Assembly (NCBI RefSeq): GCF_036320965.1
Contig: NC_092287.1
Location: forward strand, 5,219,297-5,283,296
DNA length: 64,000 nucleotides
Source: Panulirus ornatus
Taxonomy: Eukaryota > Arthropoda > Malacostraca > Decapoda > Palinuridae
Direction: 5' to 3'
This document shows, piece by piece, positions 13,001-26,481 of this stretch; positions within the stretch are counted from its first letter, which is position 1; every line of letters begins with the position of its first letter. The notes below the pieces were generated by a model. The model had not been told where the DNA came from. It ran no database searches and worked only from the letters and a program-made list of their open reading frames with translations. The position numbers and the translations under genes were made by a program.

Positions 13001-16000
13001 CCAGTATATAAGGTATAGTCTTCTAATATTATAAAGGATTATTTTAATAATTATTTTCTTTTTAGAAATTATGTTTTGTAGTTCATCAAAATTGTTTTAG
13101 TTAATAGTCTTGTGAATGTATGCTCTTATTTTTTGTATTTTTTATGCTGTCCTTAAATGTTCATTTATTTTCATACTTGTTTGCTGTTTCCTGCATTAGT
13201 GAGGTAGTGCTAGGAACAGATGAAGAATTTGCCTCATTCATTCACATCCATCTCATGTGTACTGGTCTGAAACCACAGCCTTTAGTCCACAACTAGGCCT
13301 CACTGACCTTTCCATGGTATACCCTGACTGCTTCTTTGACATCACATGTATATTACATTCCTCTAATTCTCTCTGTCAAGTGCATTCCTTACACCTTCCT
13401 GTATGTTTAAACCCAAAACACTCAAAATCCTATTCACTTCATCCTTCCATCTCCAGTTTAGTTCTCCCATTCTTGTCCCTTTTCTTCTGACTCATATACC
13501 ATTGTTATCAACCTGTCTTCACTTATTCTGTCCATATATCCATGTGATTTCAGCACATCCTCCTCAGTTCTTTCAACCATACTCGTCTTATTACCACATC
13601 TCTATCTTACCTTATCAGTTCTTACTCAATCAATCCTCCTCTCACCATATATTTTTCTCAACATTTCTTATCCAATACATTCACCCTCCTCTGTACATTC
13701 TCATCTAGAGCCCATGTTTCACATCTATACAACACTGTTGGGACTACAGTAATTTCAAGTTTATCCATCTTTGTCCAGTCATATAGTGACCTCTCTATCC
13801 ACACATTCCTTAATGCTTCCAGGACCTTACCCCTCCCTTTCACCCACCTTGTGACTTACTTTAGCTTGAATTGTTCCATTCATTGCCATGAACACTCCCA
13901 GGTATCTAAAACACTTCATCAAAGTTTTTCCCATTTAAACTAACACCACAACTCACCTTCCTCTCTCTGTACTAAGCCTAATAATCTTGCTTTTATTTGC
14001 ATTTACTCTTTTACTCTTAGGTTTTTCACACACTCCCAAAATCAGAAACCACTTTATGTAGTTTCTCACTCTAATTTGTCATCAGCAAACAATAACTGAC
14101 TTGCCTTTCAAGGTGTACTCTCTCCAGACTGCATATCTACTCCTTTCTCCAAGACCCTTGCATTTGCCTCCCTTACCGCCCCATCCATAGACAAATTAAA
14201 CAGCCATGGGGACATCACATACCACTGCCACAGACCCACCTTCACCTGGAACCCTCATCCTCCTCTCTTCCATCTCACACATGCATACACCATACAGTTT
14301 TGATATATATTCTTTGCTGCATTTAGTAGCTTTCCTCCCACACCTTCCTCGGAGCATTTCTTTCAGTCCAGTTGAATACTTTCTCCAGATCCATGTAGAC
14401 CACAAACATATACTTCTTTTTATCTGTTTTTTTGCAGACATTCTTTAGTAAACACTTGATCCGCACATCATCTTTACTAAAGCCACATTGTTCCTCCCCA
14501 TTCTGAAGCTCTGTGCATGCCATCACCCTCTCTATTACCACTCTCCCATACAATTTACCAGGTACGCTTAAACTTATACCTATGTTATTTTAACACCTTT
14601 TTTTGTGCTCTTTGTCTTTATACAGTGGCAGTATACAGGCATTCATTCAATCTTTAGATGCCTCACCATGAATCATACAAACATTAGAATTCCTAACTAC
14701 TCATTCATAAAGAATCCCATCCACTCCACCTGCCTTGCCACACTTCATCTTTCTCAAGGCTTTCACCACCAGCTCTCCTTTCAACAGTACACTTGCTAAG
14801 ACTCTCGTAATCCTAGATGAACCAAGAATTGATAATCATGCAGTGTGGAGGGCAGCTGAAATGAACAGTCTTACACTTCAAGCAATATGTGCATTAAGTG
14901 CTTTGTAATTTCCCTGCCATTTTGGCTGAGTCTTGTTGTAGGTATTCATAGAAAGGAACACTTCACATACATCCTTGATCCAAACACAGCATGTCTGCCA
15001 TCCTGTCATCTAACATTCAGCAGTCCAGAGCACTTACTCAATCTCTGTACCTCACCTCTGCCTTTTACTACTTCCCATTCATTAGCCACCATCACCAGTA
15101 TCATGATTTGTTTTATCAACTGACCCTTTAGTTTCTGGATTGTATTATTTAATCAACTGTGATACCACCTTATCTGCTGGTGTATATATTAGTAAATCAG
15201 TTATGTCTCTATTTCTGTGAGGTATTTGTTGGTGATTTTTCCCCAAATTTTCATCTTGCAATCTTTGTTGGTACTTATGATTATCCTAGTTCCCTGGCAG
15301 TGCCTGTGTATTTATTTACAGTAAGTTGGTGATTACTTGTATATGGCAACTTTGTTCTGTTGTGATAGCTCCTAGAATTCAGGTCTTCAGCATAATTTTT
15401 TTTTTTTTTTTGATTTGCTGATTAGATTGTTTTATGCTCTTCGATGCTCAAAGCTGCTGATCACTTTTCCTTTTGATATTTGATTGTCCATATGCATTAA
15501 TATACTCAGTGGTCTTGGTAGTAGGTAGGCAGCCGCCAACCAGGAAGGTATAATACGGGTACTACCCACTTGGGTATGGGAAGGGTTAGTGATGATTGCA
15601 TAGTTGTCAAGTTGCACCTCATTTACCCAGGTAGCTGACTCCTCTTTCTACCTCACCCCACACATGGAGTGCTAGCATTCTGTTGGTATTCTGTCCACAG
15701 ACATGCAATTTCTCTTAATCACACTTGACAACACTTAACTCTCACAGCTTATTCTTTGTAAGTCTAGATTTTCCTGTGGTGAACATTATGTGCTAGCCTT
15801 ACCTTTTGGCAAAATGGGAGCAATAGTTAAAAGTAGTAGGTAGGAACTTTAGACAGGAGCATTAGGTAGAAATATTAGGTAGAAGAAGTAAGTAGGAGCA
15901 TTAGCTGGAAGCATTAAGTAGAAGTAGTGGGAAGGAACACTAGGTAGGAGCCTCTGAAAATACTGCACTGGAGTTGCCCTCTGCCATAGGCCTGTTAAGG

Positions 16001-19000
16001 GCGAGACTCTAAAGGAGTTCAAGAGTTATTGAGACTCTTGCCATGGTCACCTCCTTTAGGTAGTCAGGGAACAGGTTTCAGAGATACAGATAGATAGATA
16101 GATGGTCTTTCATAAAATCAGCATTTTTAGCATACCTGCTCAGATCATTTTATTCACACTAACTTGTGCACACTCACTCTTCTAGTTAATTTTGCTCCTG
16201 GTTAGTCTCTGAACCTTGCTGTCCTCTTCATTACATGCTTTTCTTTCAAGGATAGTATAGCAATGTTGTCTTTTACTTCCTTTTGTTGGAGAGCTTTTTC
16301 CTGCATGTGTTAGTATTGGCAGCTTCAGAAAAGGATGAGGATGGATATCAGCTACTCCATTTTATGTTCATTAAATTCCCTCAAGTAATGAACCTAACCT
16401 TGAGGATGAGCTCTCATCATCTCTTCGTGATAGCTCGACAGAGATGTACATGTTGATATTGATTTTTAAGCGGATAATTTTCATTAGTGAATAAAAGAAC
16501 TGATGCGTGAATGCAGAGGAGACATTAAGCTGATTATCGCATGTTTGACATTTTTGATAATGCATTTTTCTTTGGAATGGGCATACTTGAATACTGTTTG
16601 TAGAAATGATGATGAAGAGAGGATGTATGGCAGAAATAAAGACAAGTAAGTCCTGAGATGTGATAGATCACTTCAGGTATCATGAATTATTATGAGAAAA
16701 TTGCACTGGTAAATAGTGTTGACTGTTTGTTTTGCAATTACTTTATGTATCCATAGAAATTTGAATTACAGCATGTTCTTTGTTAATGAATTTCTACAGA
16801 TTCGACATGTGAAGGCTGGAGTTAGGCTGACACAGTTGATGTTGCAGTGTTCGTGTGAGTTAACAAGAATACTCATCAGTCATGATATTATGGACAAGCT
16901 TTATACTCTGTATCACAAACCACACATGGCACTGTCTATCAAGCTTCTTATTCTCAAGTAAGTAATGGATGGCACTATTTATTCCTCTACTATACATTAG
17001 TTTGATCTCTCACCATATCTTATTCTCAGCTAAGTAATGGACAGCACTGTGTATTCTTTTATTGTTCATTAGTTTGATTTATCAACATGTTTTTTTTGTA
17101 TTTGATCAGACTTCAAATAGTGGTTGGTTGGCAGAACCAAGAGTATTATTTGGAAATATCAGTATTGGGTGTGGATAATTAATAGAAAAGCAAATTAAGT
17201 GAATATGGCTCTGATGTACTCAGGACATTGGAAAGCATTACAGAAAATTAAATATAATGAGATTTCTGGACTGAATTAGGTAAATGTATGGTTCACAGAG
17301 GAGTGGATAAAGTGACACATCATTGATTTCTTACAGTTTTTAAAAGAACATTGTTGGAAGGTGAATGAAGAGAGATTAAATGAGTTTAGTAATGAATAAA
17401 AGGGGCTGCTATGATTGGATCAGAGGCAGTATAAATGCCAAATAATGGATGAATGAAGAAAATTATTTATAATTATCTTGATAAGGAATTGAGAGTGTTA
17501 TGCCAACTAATCAGTGAAGGGAATGATAAGAACAGTATTCGTAATTATCTTAATAAGAGAGGAAAAGTGTTAGCAGTTGTTGAATAGTGACTTATCTTTT
17601 TTCATTCTAGTTCACCATTTTCTGCATTAGTGAGGCAGTACCAGGAACAGTCAAAGAAATGGCCCCATTGGTTCACATACTCTCATTATCTGTCATGGGT
17701 AATGTATCAAAACCAGAGCCACAACCAGGCCTTACAAGCCTTTCTTTGGTTTCCCTAACTGCCCTGGTTCACCCAATTGACAGCACATCATCCCAAATAA
17801 ACCACATCACTCCAGGTCAATCTATCCCTTGTATGCCTTACACCATACTGAAAAAGTATTGTAGTTGATGGAAAAGGGTAAGGATAATAGAGCAGTATGA
17901 TAATAAGAAGTGCATGGTTAAGCGAGCTGAAGAGGATGTGCTGACATGGTTTGGACATATAGAGAGAATGGGTGAGGAGACTTTGACATAGAGGATAAAT
18001 TTTTCAGAAGTGGATGGGACAAGGGGAAGGGAGAGACCAAATCAGAGATGAAAGGATGAAGAGACAAATATTTTAAATCTTTGGGGCTTGAACATCCAAA
18101 AGGGTGAAAGGCATGCAGAGGATGGAGTAAATTGGAGCAATGTGACTTACAGGAGATGACTTGCTGTCATTAGACTGAGATACATGAAGCAACCAGGGGA
18201 AAATACAGAAAGGTCTGTGGGGCTGAGTTGTGTATAGGAGGCTGTGGTTTTGGTACATTGCACATGAAAGATAGTGAATGGATGTGGGCAAATAAGGCAT
18301 CTTCCCTGTCTGTTCCTGGAACTGCCTTGCTACTGCAGGAAACAGTAAATAAGTATGAAAAAATGATAGAAAAGCCTCTGCTAGCATGGCACATTAACAC
18401 TTTTCAGTTCCTCCTCTAACATTCCTTGATTGTAATCACACTTCTAAAAGATTGTAAAGTTATGTTGTAAAGAATAGATTTTCAGCTGATGAGTCAGTGA
18501 AACCTGGTATGCAGTACAAGAATATTATTATGTGTTCTTATCCTTTTCTCAGATATGCTAATAATAGTAAACAACTGACTTCTTCCTTGTTCAGTCTTTT
18601 GTATAGTGTGTACTTCAGTAATGAGCGCCATTTTCTCTTAGTGACTGATGAGAAGTGAGAGAACTCAAACTTTGCATCTGAAAAAGAAGAGCTAAGTACA
18701 TTATAACCTGTGTATGACAACAAACTGGGGGCATCAAAAATAGTGTACAGTACAAATGAAAGCATCTCAGCAAGAAACAGCATTGTTGAGTCTGTAATAA
18801 AATCTTGGAATACACCAAATAAGAACTTACTTTCATACTTGTTCACTGTTTCTTATGTAAGTGAGGTAGCACCAGGAACAAATGATTAAAGACTATATTC
18901 TCTTACATCCATTCTTTAACTAGGCCCCACTGACTTATTATTGGTATTTCCTGGCTGCTTCATATGTCCTGGTTTGTTCCATTGAAAGCACATTCTTTCT

Positions 19001-22000
19001 AATTCACTCTACCTCATGCACATCATTCTTTCTCCTGAGTGTTCAGGCCCCAGTCACTCAAAATCTTTGTCACTCCATTCTTCCATTTCCAATTTGGTCT
19101 CCTCATGTATTTCTGGTACATATATACTTTTTGTCAACCTCTTCTCACACATTATATGTTCAGACCATTCCAGCACACTCTATTCAGCTCTCACAACTAC
19201 AATCCTCTTATTACCATCTCTCTTTCTTTCTCTAATCCTTTTATTACTTGCTCAAATAAATCACCTCCAACCATATATTGTCATCAAACGTTTCATTTCC
19301 TATTCATCCACCCTTCACACATCCTCATCTATAGCCCATGCCTAGCATCCATACAACTTTGTTGGCACTTCTATACCTTTAAACATATTCATTTCTACCC
19401 TCCTAGATTACAACCTTTCACACATTTTTCAGTGCTCCCAGAGCCTTCTCCCTCTCACCCAACCTATGATTCATTTTCGCTTTTATGGTTCAATTTGCTG
19501 CCATGTCCACTTTCATGTAACTTAACACTTCACTTCCTCCAGATATTCTCCAGTCAGAATCGCACCCTAACTAACCTGTTCTGCCCTGCTAACCTTAATA
19601 ACCTTACTTTTATTCACTTCTACTCTCAACTTCTTCCCTTTACACACACTCCCAAACTCAGACATTCTTTCCACAGTTTCTCATTCAAATATGCCACCAG
19701 TGCTGTGTTATCAGCAAACAACAACTGATTAACTTCTCAGGCCCATCACCCTCAACTGATTGCATACTCACCCCTCTTTCTAAGACCCCTGCATTTTATC
19801 TCTCACATCTTTCCATCCATAAATAACCCCTGCATTTTATCTCGCACATCTTTCCATCCATAAACAAATTAAAAAGTCATGGTGATATCACACACCTGAC
19901 CAGCCTTTACCTGGAACCACTCACCCTTCTCTCTACCAACACACACACACACACACTTGATAAAAACCTCTCACTGCATATAGTAGCTTTCCTGCCACAC
20001 CATATGTTTTCCACAAGGTATCTCTATCAACCCTATCATATACTTTCTTTAGATCCATGAATGCCACATACAGATTCCCAATTTCTCCAAGCATTTTTCA
20101 CTCATTATTTAAATTAACCATCTGATCTACATATTCTGTAGTACTCCTGCATAGATATCAGACAATAATGTGAAAGATTCCAGTAAAAAGCTTGGAAAAT
20201 TATTCTTGAGCTTAAAGAGTCATGTGAAATGTTGGTTGTGTTTGTAACATTGGAGAAATGGGTTGGTGTCTGGAACATGAATGAAAAAATGTAACGTGCA
20301 CTCTTAGGGTATGTAGATTCAGATTAGTATAATTCTAGTGGAGTGGAGTGTAAGACTGTTTGGAGGGCTGTTGTTTAGTGCATATTGAATCATTATTGTG
20401 TGTGTGTTTAGTCAGTATCATGTTAGTTTGGGTGGGGAATCTTTGAGTATAAGTTGCCTAAGTATGAAGCAGGGGTAAGTTTTTGATTGTGCTTGGTAGT
20501 TGGTGATTGTCTATGGTGTGATCTGGATGGGAGGGGACTGATGGAGTTGGAAAGAACTGAGTGCTAAGCATATTGAAGTGATATTGTATTGGAGATATTC
20601 TTGTTTTGTTGTGCAGGTGTTGAATGTTTGTGAAAGCCAGGCAGCTAGTGATTGTTCTGAAAGCCTTGTTTTGTGTGGTTTGTATTTTTGTTATACTGTA
20701 ATTGCTTTTGACAGGTTGACAATCAGGGAGGTGAGATCTAGTTTAGGATGGAGTGAAATAACTTTTTGAAGAGGACATTAAAGGATTCTTTTCTTTATCT
20801 AGAACTGGTGTTAGTAGGTATTGAGGGTGTTTAATTTGTTTATGTTCTTTTGTGTTGATACTTGTAATGTTAGGAGTATATGTCATGTTTATGTTGTATG
20901 TGAAGCCCAGTTTTGTTGGAGTTCTGTCAAGTGGAAGTGGCTGAGTTTTCAGGACTATGTTATGTTGTGGTTAGATGTACATACTTTATAGTAACAGAAC
21001 CTGTTTCTTTATTTTTGCTCTGCAGAACTATTGATGCAATCACAAGAACTCCACTAGGACTAAGGTTCTTTTTAGGGGAACCAACAGGTCTATCTAAAGA
21101 TAAAAAAGATAAGAATGGGTATGAGCTTGTTCTAGAGATGCTTGCAGATGTTCCACAAACTCGAGTTAAGGTAAGTGCTCGTTTTTTGCTCCTAAATCTT
21201 GTGTTTGGTGCCATTTTGAATTATGTTCCCCAAAATTTTTTGTGATTTTCCCAATAAGACACTCTTTGCATCTTCATTCCAATCTCGTGTATAACATAAC
21301 CTCTTAGTGTGGTCTTTACAATCTGTGGTTATTGAGCAGTTGTTTAAGTAGAAGTGGGTAGAAGCAATAGGTGGGAGCATTGAGTAGAAGTAGTAGGGTG
21401 AAACTTATGGTAGGAACTTTGGGTAAACGCATTAGGTAGTAGTATTCAGTAGCAACATTCATTTGAAGCCTCTGAAAACACTGCACTAGAGTTGCCCTCT
21501 GCCAATGGCCTGTTAAAGATGAGGTACAAAAGGCTAAGGAGCAGCACTGGAATTCACCAGTTATGGAGACTTTGACTGTGGCCACTCCCTTGAGGGAGTT
21601 CCCAGAGGGAACGGGTATCAGGGATACATAGAGGTAGATAGATTTATGTTTTGCAGTATCGTGTGGCAAAGCAAGATTCCCTAGTAGATTTCATCATTTT
21701 GTGCACTCATTCCTCCTTATTTACTCATTCCACCTCATTTTCAACCCTAGGCAGAGCCTTATGATCATTACAGAGAGCAGTTTTTCTCAGGAAAGTTAAG
21801 ATACTATTTTCATGTCCAAAATAGGGTTTATGCTTTATGGTTTCTCCTTTTTTTGACCACCAAGATGTCTTTGAGGGCAGCTGATGTTCACAGATGAAGA
21901 TCCAGCAGCCATAGAGTAACCCTTCCAGTCCTGACATCTTTTTGCTTTGGTGAGATGACACCCTCTAGCTTCCAGCCTTCATTACACTCATGCTCATGTT

Positions 22001-25000
22001 ACTACAGTGCAGTCCTTTTGACCATTGCTCTCATCTGATATTTTCATTCATGAACTTTGCTTCTGGCCTTTAGAGATGTTCGATTTGAAACTTCTTTTCT
22101 TTGTGTTTGATCACTCAGACTGTGCTGTAAGTACTTTCTTCTTTCTCCAGAGCTCTGTAGTACTTGTTAGTGCTTCCACCTAAGCTTTTCAAGTGATCAT
22201 GAGAATATCAGACTTTTGCAGAAATCTGTATTACTTTGCATAAGTTTTAGTTCTACTGTTACAGTCCCCAGCTTTCCTTCCGTGGAGCTCTCCTCTTAAT
22301 CCCAAAGTAGATCATTACATAGTTTGTGGTGGTGAACTATCAGTAATGGGTTATATGAGGACACAGAGATGTCAGTATGTAAGGAACTTTCTGAGGATAC
22401 TGGTGGTAATTAAATTGTTTTAACAACATGTTATCCAGCCTACGTGCTATAAAGCTATTGGCTTTTCTTGTAGTTCTATTGGATTGTAAAAAAATTACAA
22501 TAAATGAATGGGTCATATCCAACATTTTTGTTTATGTTTGCTCAACTAGTGACGAGAGGCATATGTAGAGCACTGTGGACCAGTAAGTGCATGGCTTCTT
22601 TTGCTTTTTCTATTCAAATGTGTATGAATACACAATCTTTAATTTGCTTCATTCATCATTTTAAAGAACGATTGTATATTATCTATATGCAAAATCTCAA
22701 AAAAATGGTTTGATGATGATAGTGTTGAAAATACATCAAAGGTGATACAAAAAGTATCTCTTTTGAGGTAGAAATGGAAGTTTTGAGAAGACTTGAAGCA
22801 GGTGAGCAGCAAATTGTCAGGAACATATCTCCTAATCACATATGATAATCCTGTTGAAAGCTGACTCTCCCAAAGCTTTTTCTCTGGCAATGCATCTTGA
22901 GAGTGTTCAACAGGTTAATATTGATTTGAAAATATAAAAGGACTTTAAGTCTCTATATTTTATTTTGACAAGCCATGGTTTCCCTCTCCTCAGTCTCCTC
23001 TGTAGTGAGCATCCTTTGAACTATCCCCTAGCTCCCTATTACTTAGTTGAGTTTCTTATAAACCGCACTTATTTATTCCATTGTATTAACCCCCATTTCA
23101 TATAAGATTTCTTATTTCAGTGCGTGTGATAAACATTACTGAAAATTACACATTTCTTTGAATTTAAACAACAAAATGGAAATTAGATAGAGCTGTTTTT
23201 AAGAATCACAGAAGATTGTCCAATGCCTTCCTTGCTGATCTTGCATCTTGTTCTCAACTGTCTTTTCACTTCATGTCGTCCAAGTCAGGTAACTGTAGCA
23301 AATGTCAAGGGAACAAGGAAGGAGGTGGAAGGATGGAATGGGAGATGTTTTGAAGATTTGGGACATGAACATGAAGGAGCATGTGGGGTGTAAAAGCAAT
23401 GGAGAAAATCGGTGTGATTTGGTGTACAGGGGATGACTTACTACCATTGGGCTGAACCAGGTCATGTGAAGCGATTGGTGAAACTACAGAAAGGTCTCTG
23501 GGACCTGGATGTAGATAGAGGCTCTAGTTTCAATGCATTATACATGACAGCTAGAGAATATATGTGAGTGAATGAGACCATTTCTTTGTCTGTTCCTGAC
23601 ATTACCTTGCTGACATGAGGTAGTGCAAGGAACAGACAAAGAAAAGGCTTGATTCACTCGCACCCATCTTATAGCTGTCATGTGTAATGCACCAAAGGCA
23701 CAGCTCCCTATACATAACCAAGCTCCACAGAACTTTCCATGGATATGAAATCCTTTGAATCAGTCCTTTATTCTGTATGCCACATTGCTTCAATTCACTA
23801 TCATGTATTCCTTTCATCCTCCTGCATGTAAAGGCCTTGAGAACTCAAAATCTTTTTCACTCCACCCTTCCATCTCCAGTTTGTACTTCTTCACCTTGTT
23901 CCATCTGCTTCTGAGACATGTATCCTTTTAGTCAATCTCTCGTCATTCATCCTCTCCATATGTCTACTAAAACATTTCAACATACTCTCAGTAGCTCTCT
24001 CAATCATACTCTTCTTATTATCACACCTATCTCTTACCCTATCATTACTTACTCAATCAACCCTCCTCATACTACATAGTGTTCTCAAACATTTAATTTC
24101 CAAAACATACTCATTTCCCCCCTTCCAGATAGTGACCTCCCTTTTTGCACATTCCTCAGTTCTCCTAGAACCTTCACCCACTCACCTACCATATAACTCA
24201 CCTCCACTTCTATGGTTCCCTTTGCTGCCATGGCCACTACAAGGTATCTAAGACAACCTACTTCCTTCATATGTTTATCATTCAAACTCACATTCCAATT
24301 GACCTGTCCCTCTGCACTGCTAAATGCAGTAACCTTGCTTTTTTCACATTTACTCTTAACTTCTTCCTTTCTCACACTCTTCCAAAGTCAGGCACCAACT
24401 TCTGCAGTTTCTAACTTGAATCTGTCACCAGTGTCATGTTATCAGCAAACAACAACTGACTCATTTCCCAGGCCCCTCACCCCCTACAGACTGCATACTT
24501 GCCCCTCTCTCCAAGACCCTTGCATTTACCTCCCTAGCCACCCCATCTGCAAATTTATTATAGAGCCATGGTGACATTGCAAAACCCTTTTGCAGACTCA
24601 CCTTCACCCGAAACTACTCACCCTCTTCTATGCCTACTTGCACATGCCTTTCTCTCTTGATTAAAACTCTTCACTAATTCTAACTGCTTTCCTCCCATAC
24701 CATATATTTATAACACCTCCACAAAGCATCTATATGAATCTTATCATCTGCGTCCTCCAGATCCATAAATGCCTCATACAAATCTTTCTGTTTCTCTAAT
24801 TATTTCTCTCACAGTTTCTTTGCCATTTGGCAGGTAGTTATTTGAGGGTTATGCATGTCTTTTGCCAGTAGGTTGGGGTAAAGAAGTTGCAAGTCCATGG
24901 AAATTTTAGACATCCCTCATGGCTTGAGTTACACTAACCCTAAAGATATTTTTTTGCTTAAAAACATATGTTTATCTACATTTAGAAATTATTGTTTGTG

Positions 25001-26442
25001 CTGGGAAATCTTTAACATGCAAACTGTGCTGAGCAGAGAAGGTATCTTATTCTGTCAATGTGGTATTAGAATGTTGTAAAAGTATCTGGTACCTGATTGA
25101 CCTGTTGTCTAATGTACTCTCCAATTAATGTTGCTGTTAGTGATCCGTCTTTGATGCCATTAAAGGAAGAAAATTATGGAAAAATTTAAGAGTATTAAGG
25201 GAAGATTCTACATATACCACCTTGCATGGAATGTGAGAAATGACAGAATAGAAGCTTTTTAGAGTAACAATACATGTGTTGTTTCAGGTGGCCCTATCAG
25301 CTATGGTAAGGAAGGGGCACTTGCTGGAGATATGTGAGAAACTGAGCGAGAACACCAAAGCTCTCATCAAACACTTGCCTCCTATAGAGGAGGACCCTAA
25401 AGGCAGGGATGAGGTATGTTGCAAGCAGGAATTTGCCAGAGTGCAGTAAGTGATAGTATGGTGCATTTTAAGGTTATGAACCTGATATTTAACCCAAGAA
25501 GAAAAAATTAACTAGAATTCTAACGATTTAAAGTCAAGTTTTTCCTCCTTATTAAGAACTAAAACTCAATATCCTTCATGCTCAAGCCATGAGTTGTAGC
25601 CAGGGTAGGCCTATATTAACTGTGTGTGGTACTTTACCATAACTACTGGTAGTTCCCACAATTTCACCAGCAAAAAGAGGGTATAACGTTTAGATTATTG
25701 TTTTTCAGTTCAGTTGTGCTAAGGATCAACCCCAAGTCAATGGTTTAAGAGTCAGCTGTGCTGACTACATCACTAAGTTAAAGGAAACTGTCACACCAAT
25801 AGTTTGAAATGTTAATTTATACCATAGATACTCAACTGATAAGAGTGCTAGTAACATAGAAATTATCAGATTCAGTTTATAATCCACAGCATTACAGGAT
25901 TAGGAGTAAGAGAGCCAGATTGAAGGTAGGTATTTTATTTTATCCACAAAGAGGATATATGTTTCAGAAGTGGAAGAATGGAGTGAAAAAGACTTTGAGT
26001 AATCAGGGCCTGAACATACAGGAGGGTGAGAGGCATGCAAAGTATAGAGTGAATTGGAATGATGTGGTGCACTGGTGTCAACGTTCTGTCACTGGACTGA
26101 ACCAGGGCATGTGAAACATCTGGGGTAAACCATGGAAAGGTCTGTGGGACCTGGATGTGGATAAGGAGCTGTGGTTTAGGTGCATTACACATGACAGCTA
26201 GAGACTGAGTGTGAATGAATGTGGCCTTTTTTGTCTGTTTTCCTGGTGCTACCTGGTGGTGTGGTGCCAGAAATGGATGAAGGCAAGCGAGTATGAATAT
26301 GTACACTTTTTTTTTTTCTATTTTCCAAAAGAAGGAACTGAGAAGGGGGCTTGGTGAGGCTATTCCCTCAATGGCCCAGTCCTCTGTTCTTAACGCTACC
26401 TCGCTAACACGGGAAATGGCAAATAGTATGAAAGAAAGAAAG

Positions 26443-26481
<39 letters not shown>

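Noticed and set aside
17595..18370. Twin-priming inversion at the head-to-head LINE-A pair
   Set aside because: Both halves contain a 3' end, so they are two separate insertions and not one inverted copy.
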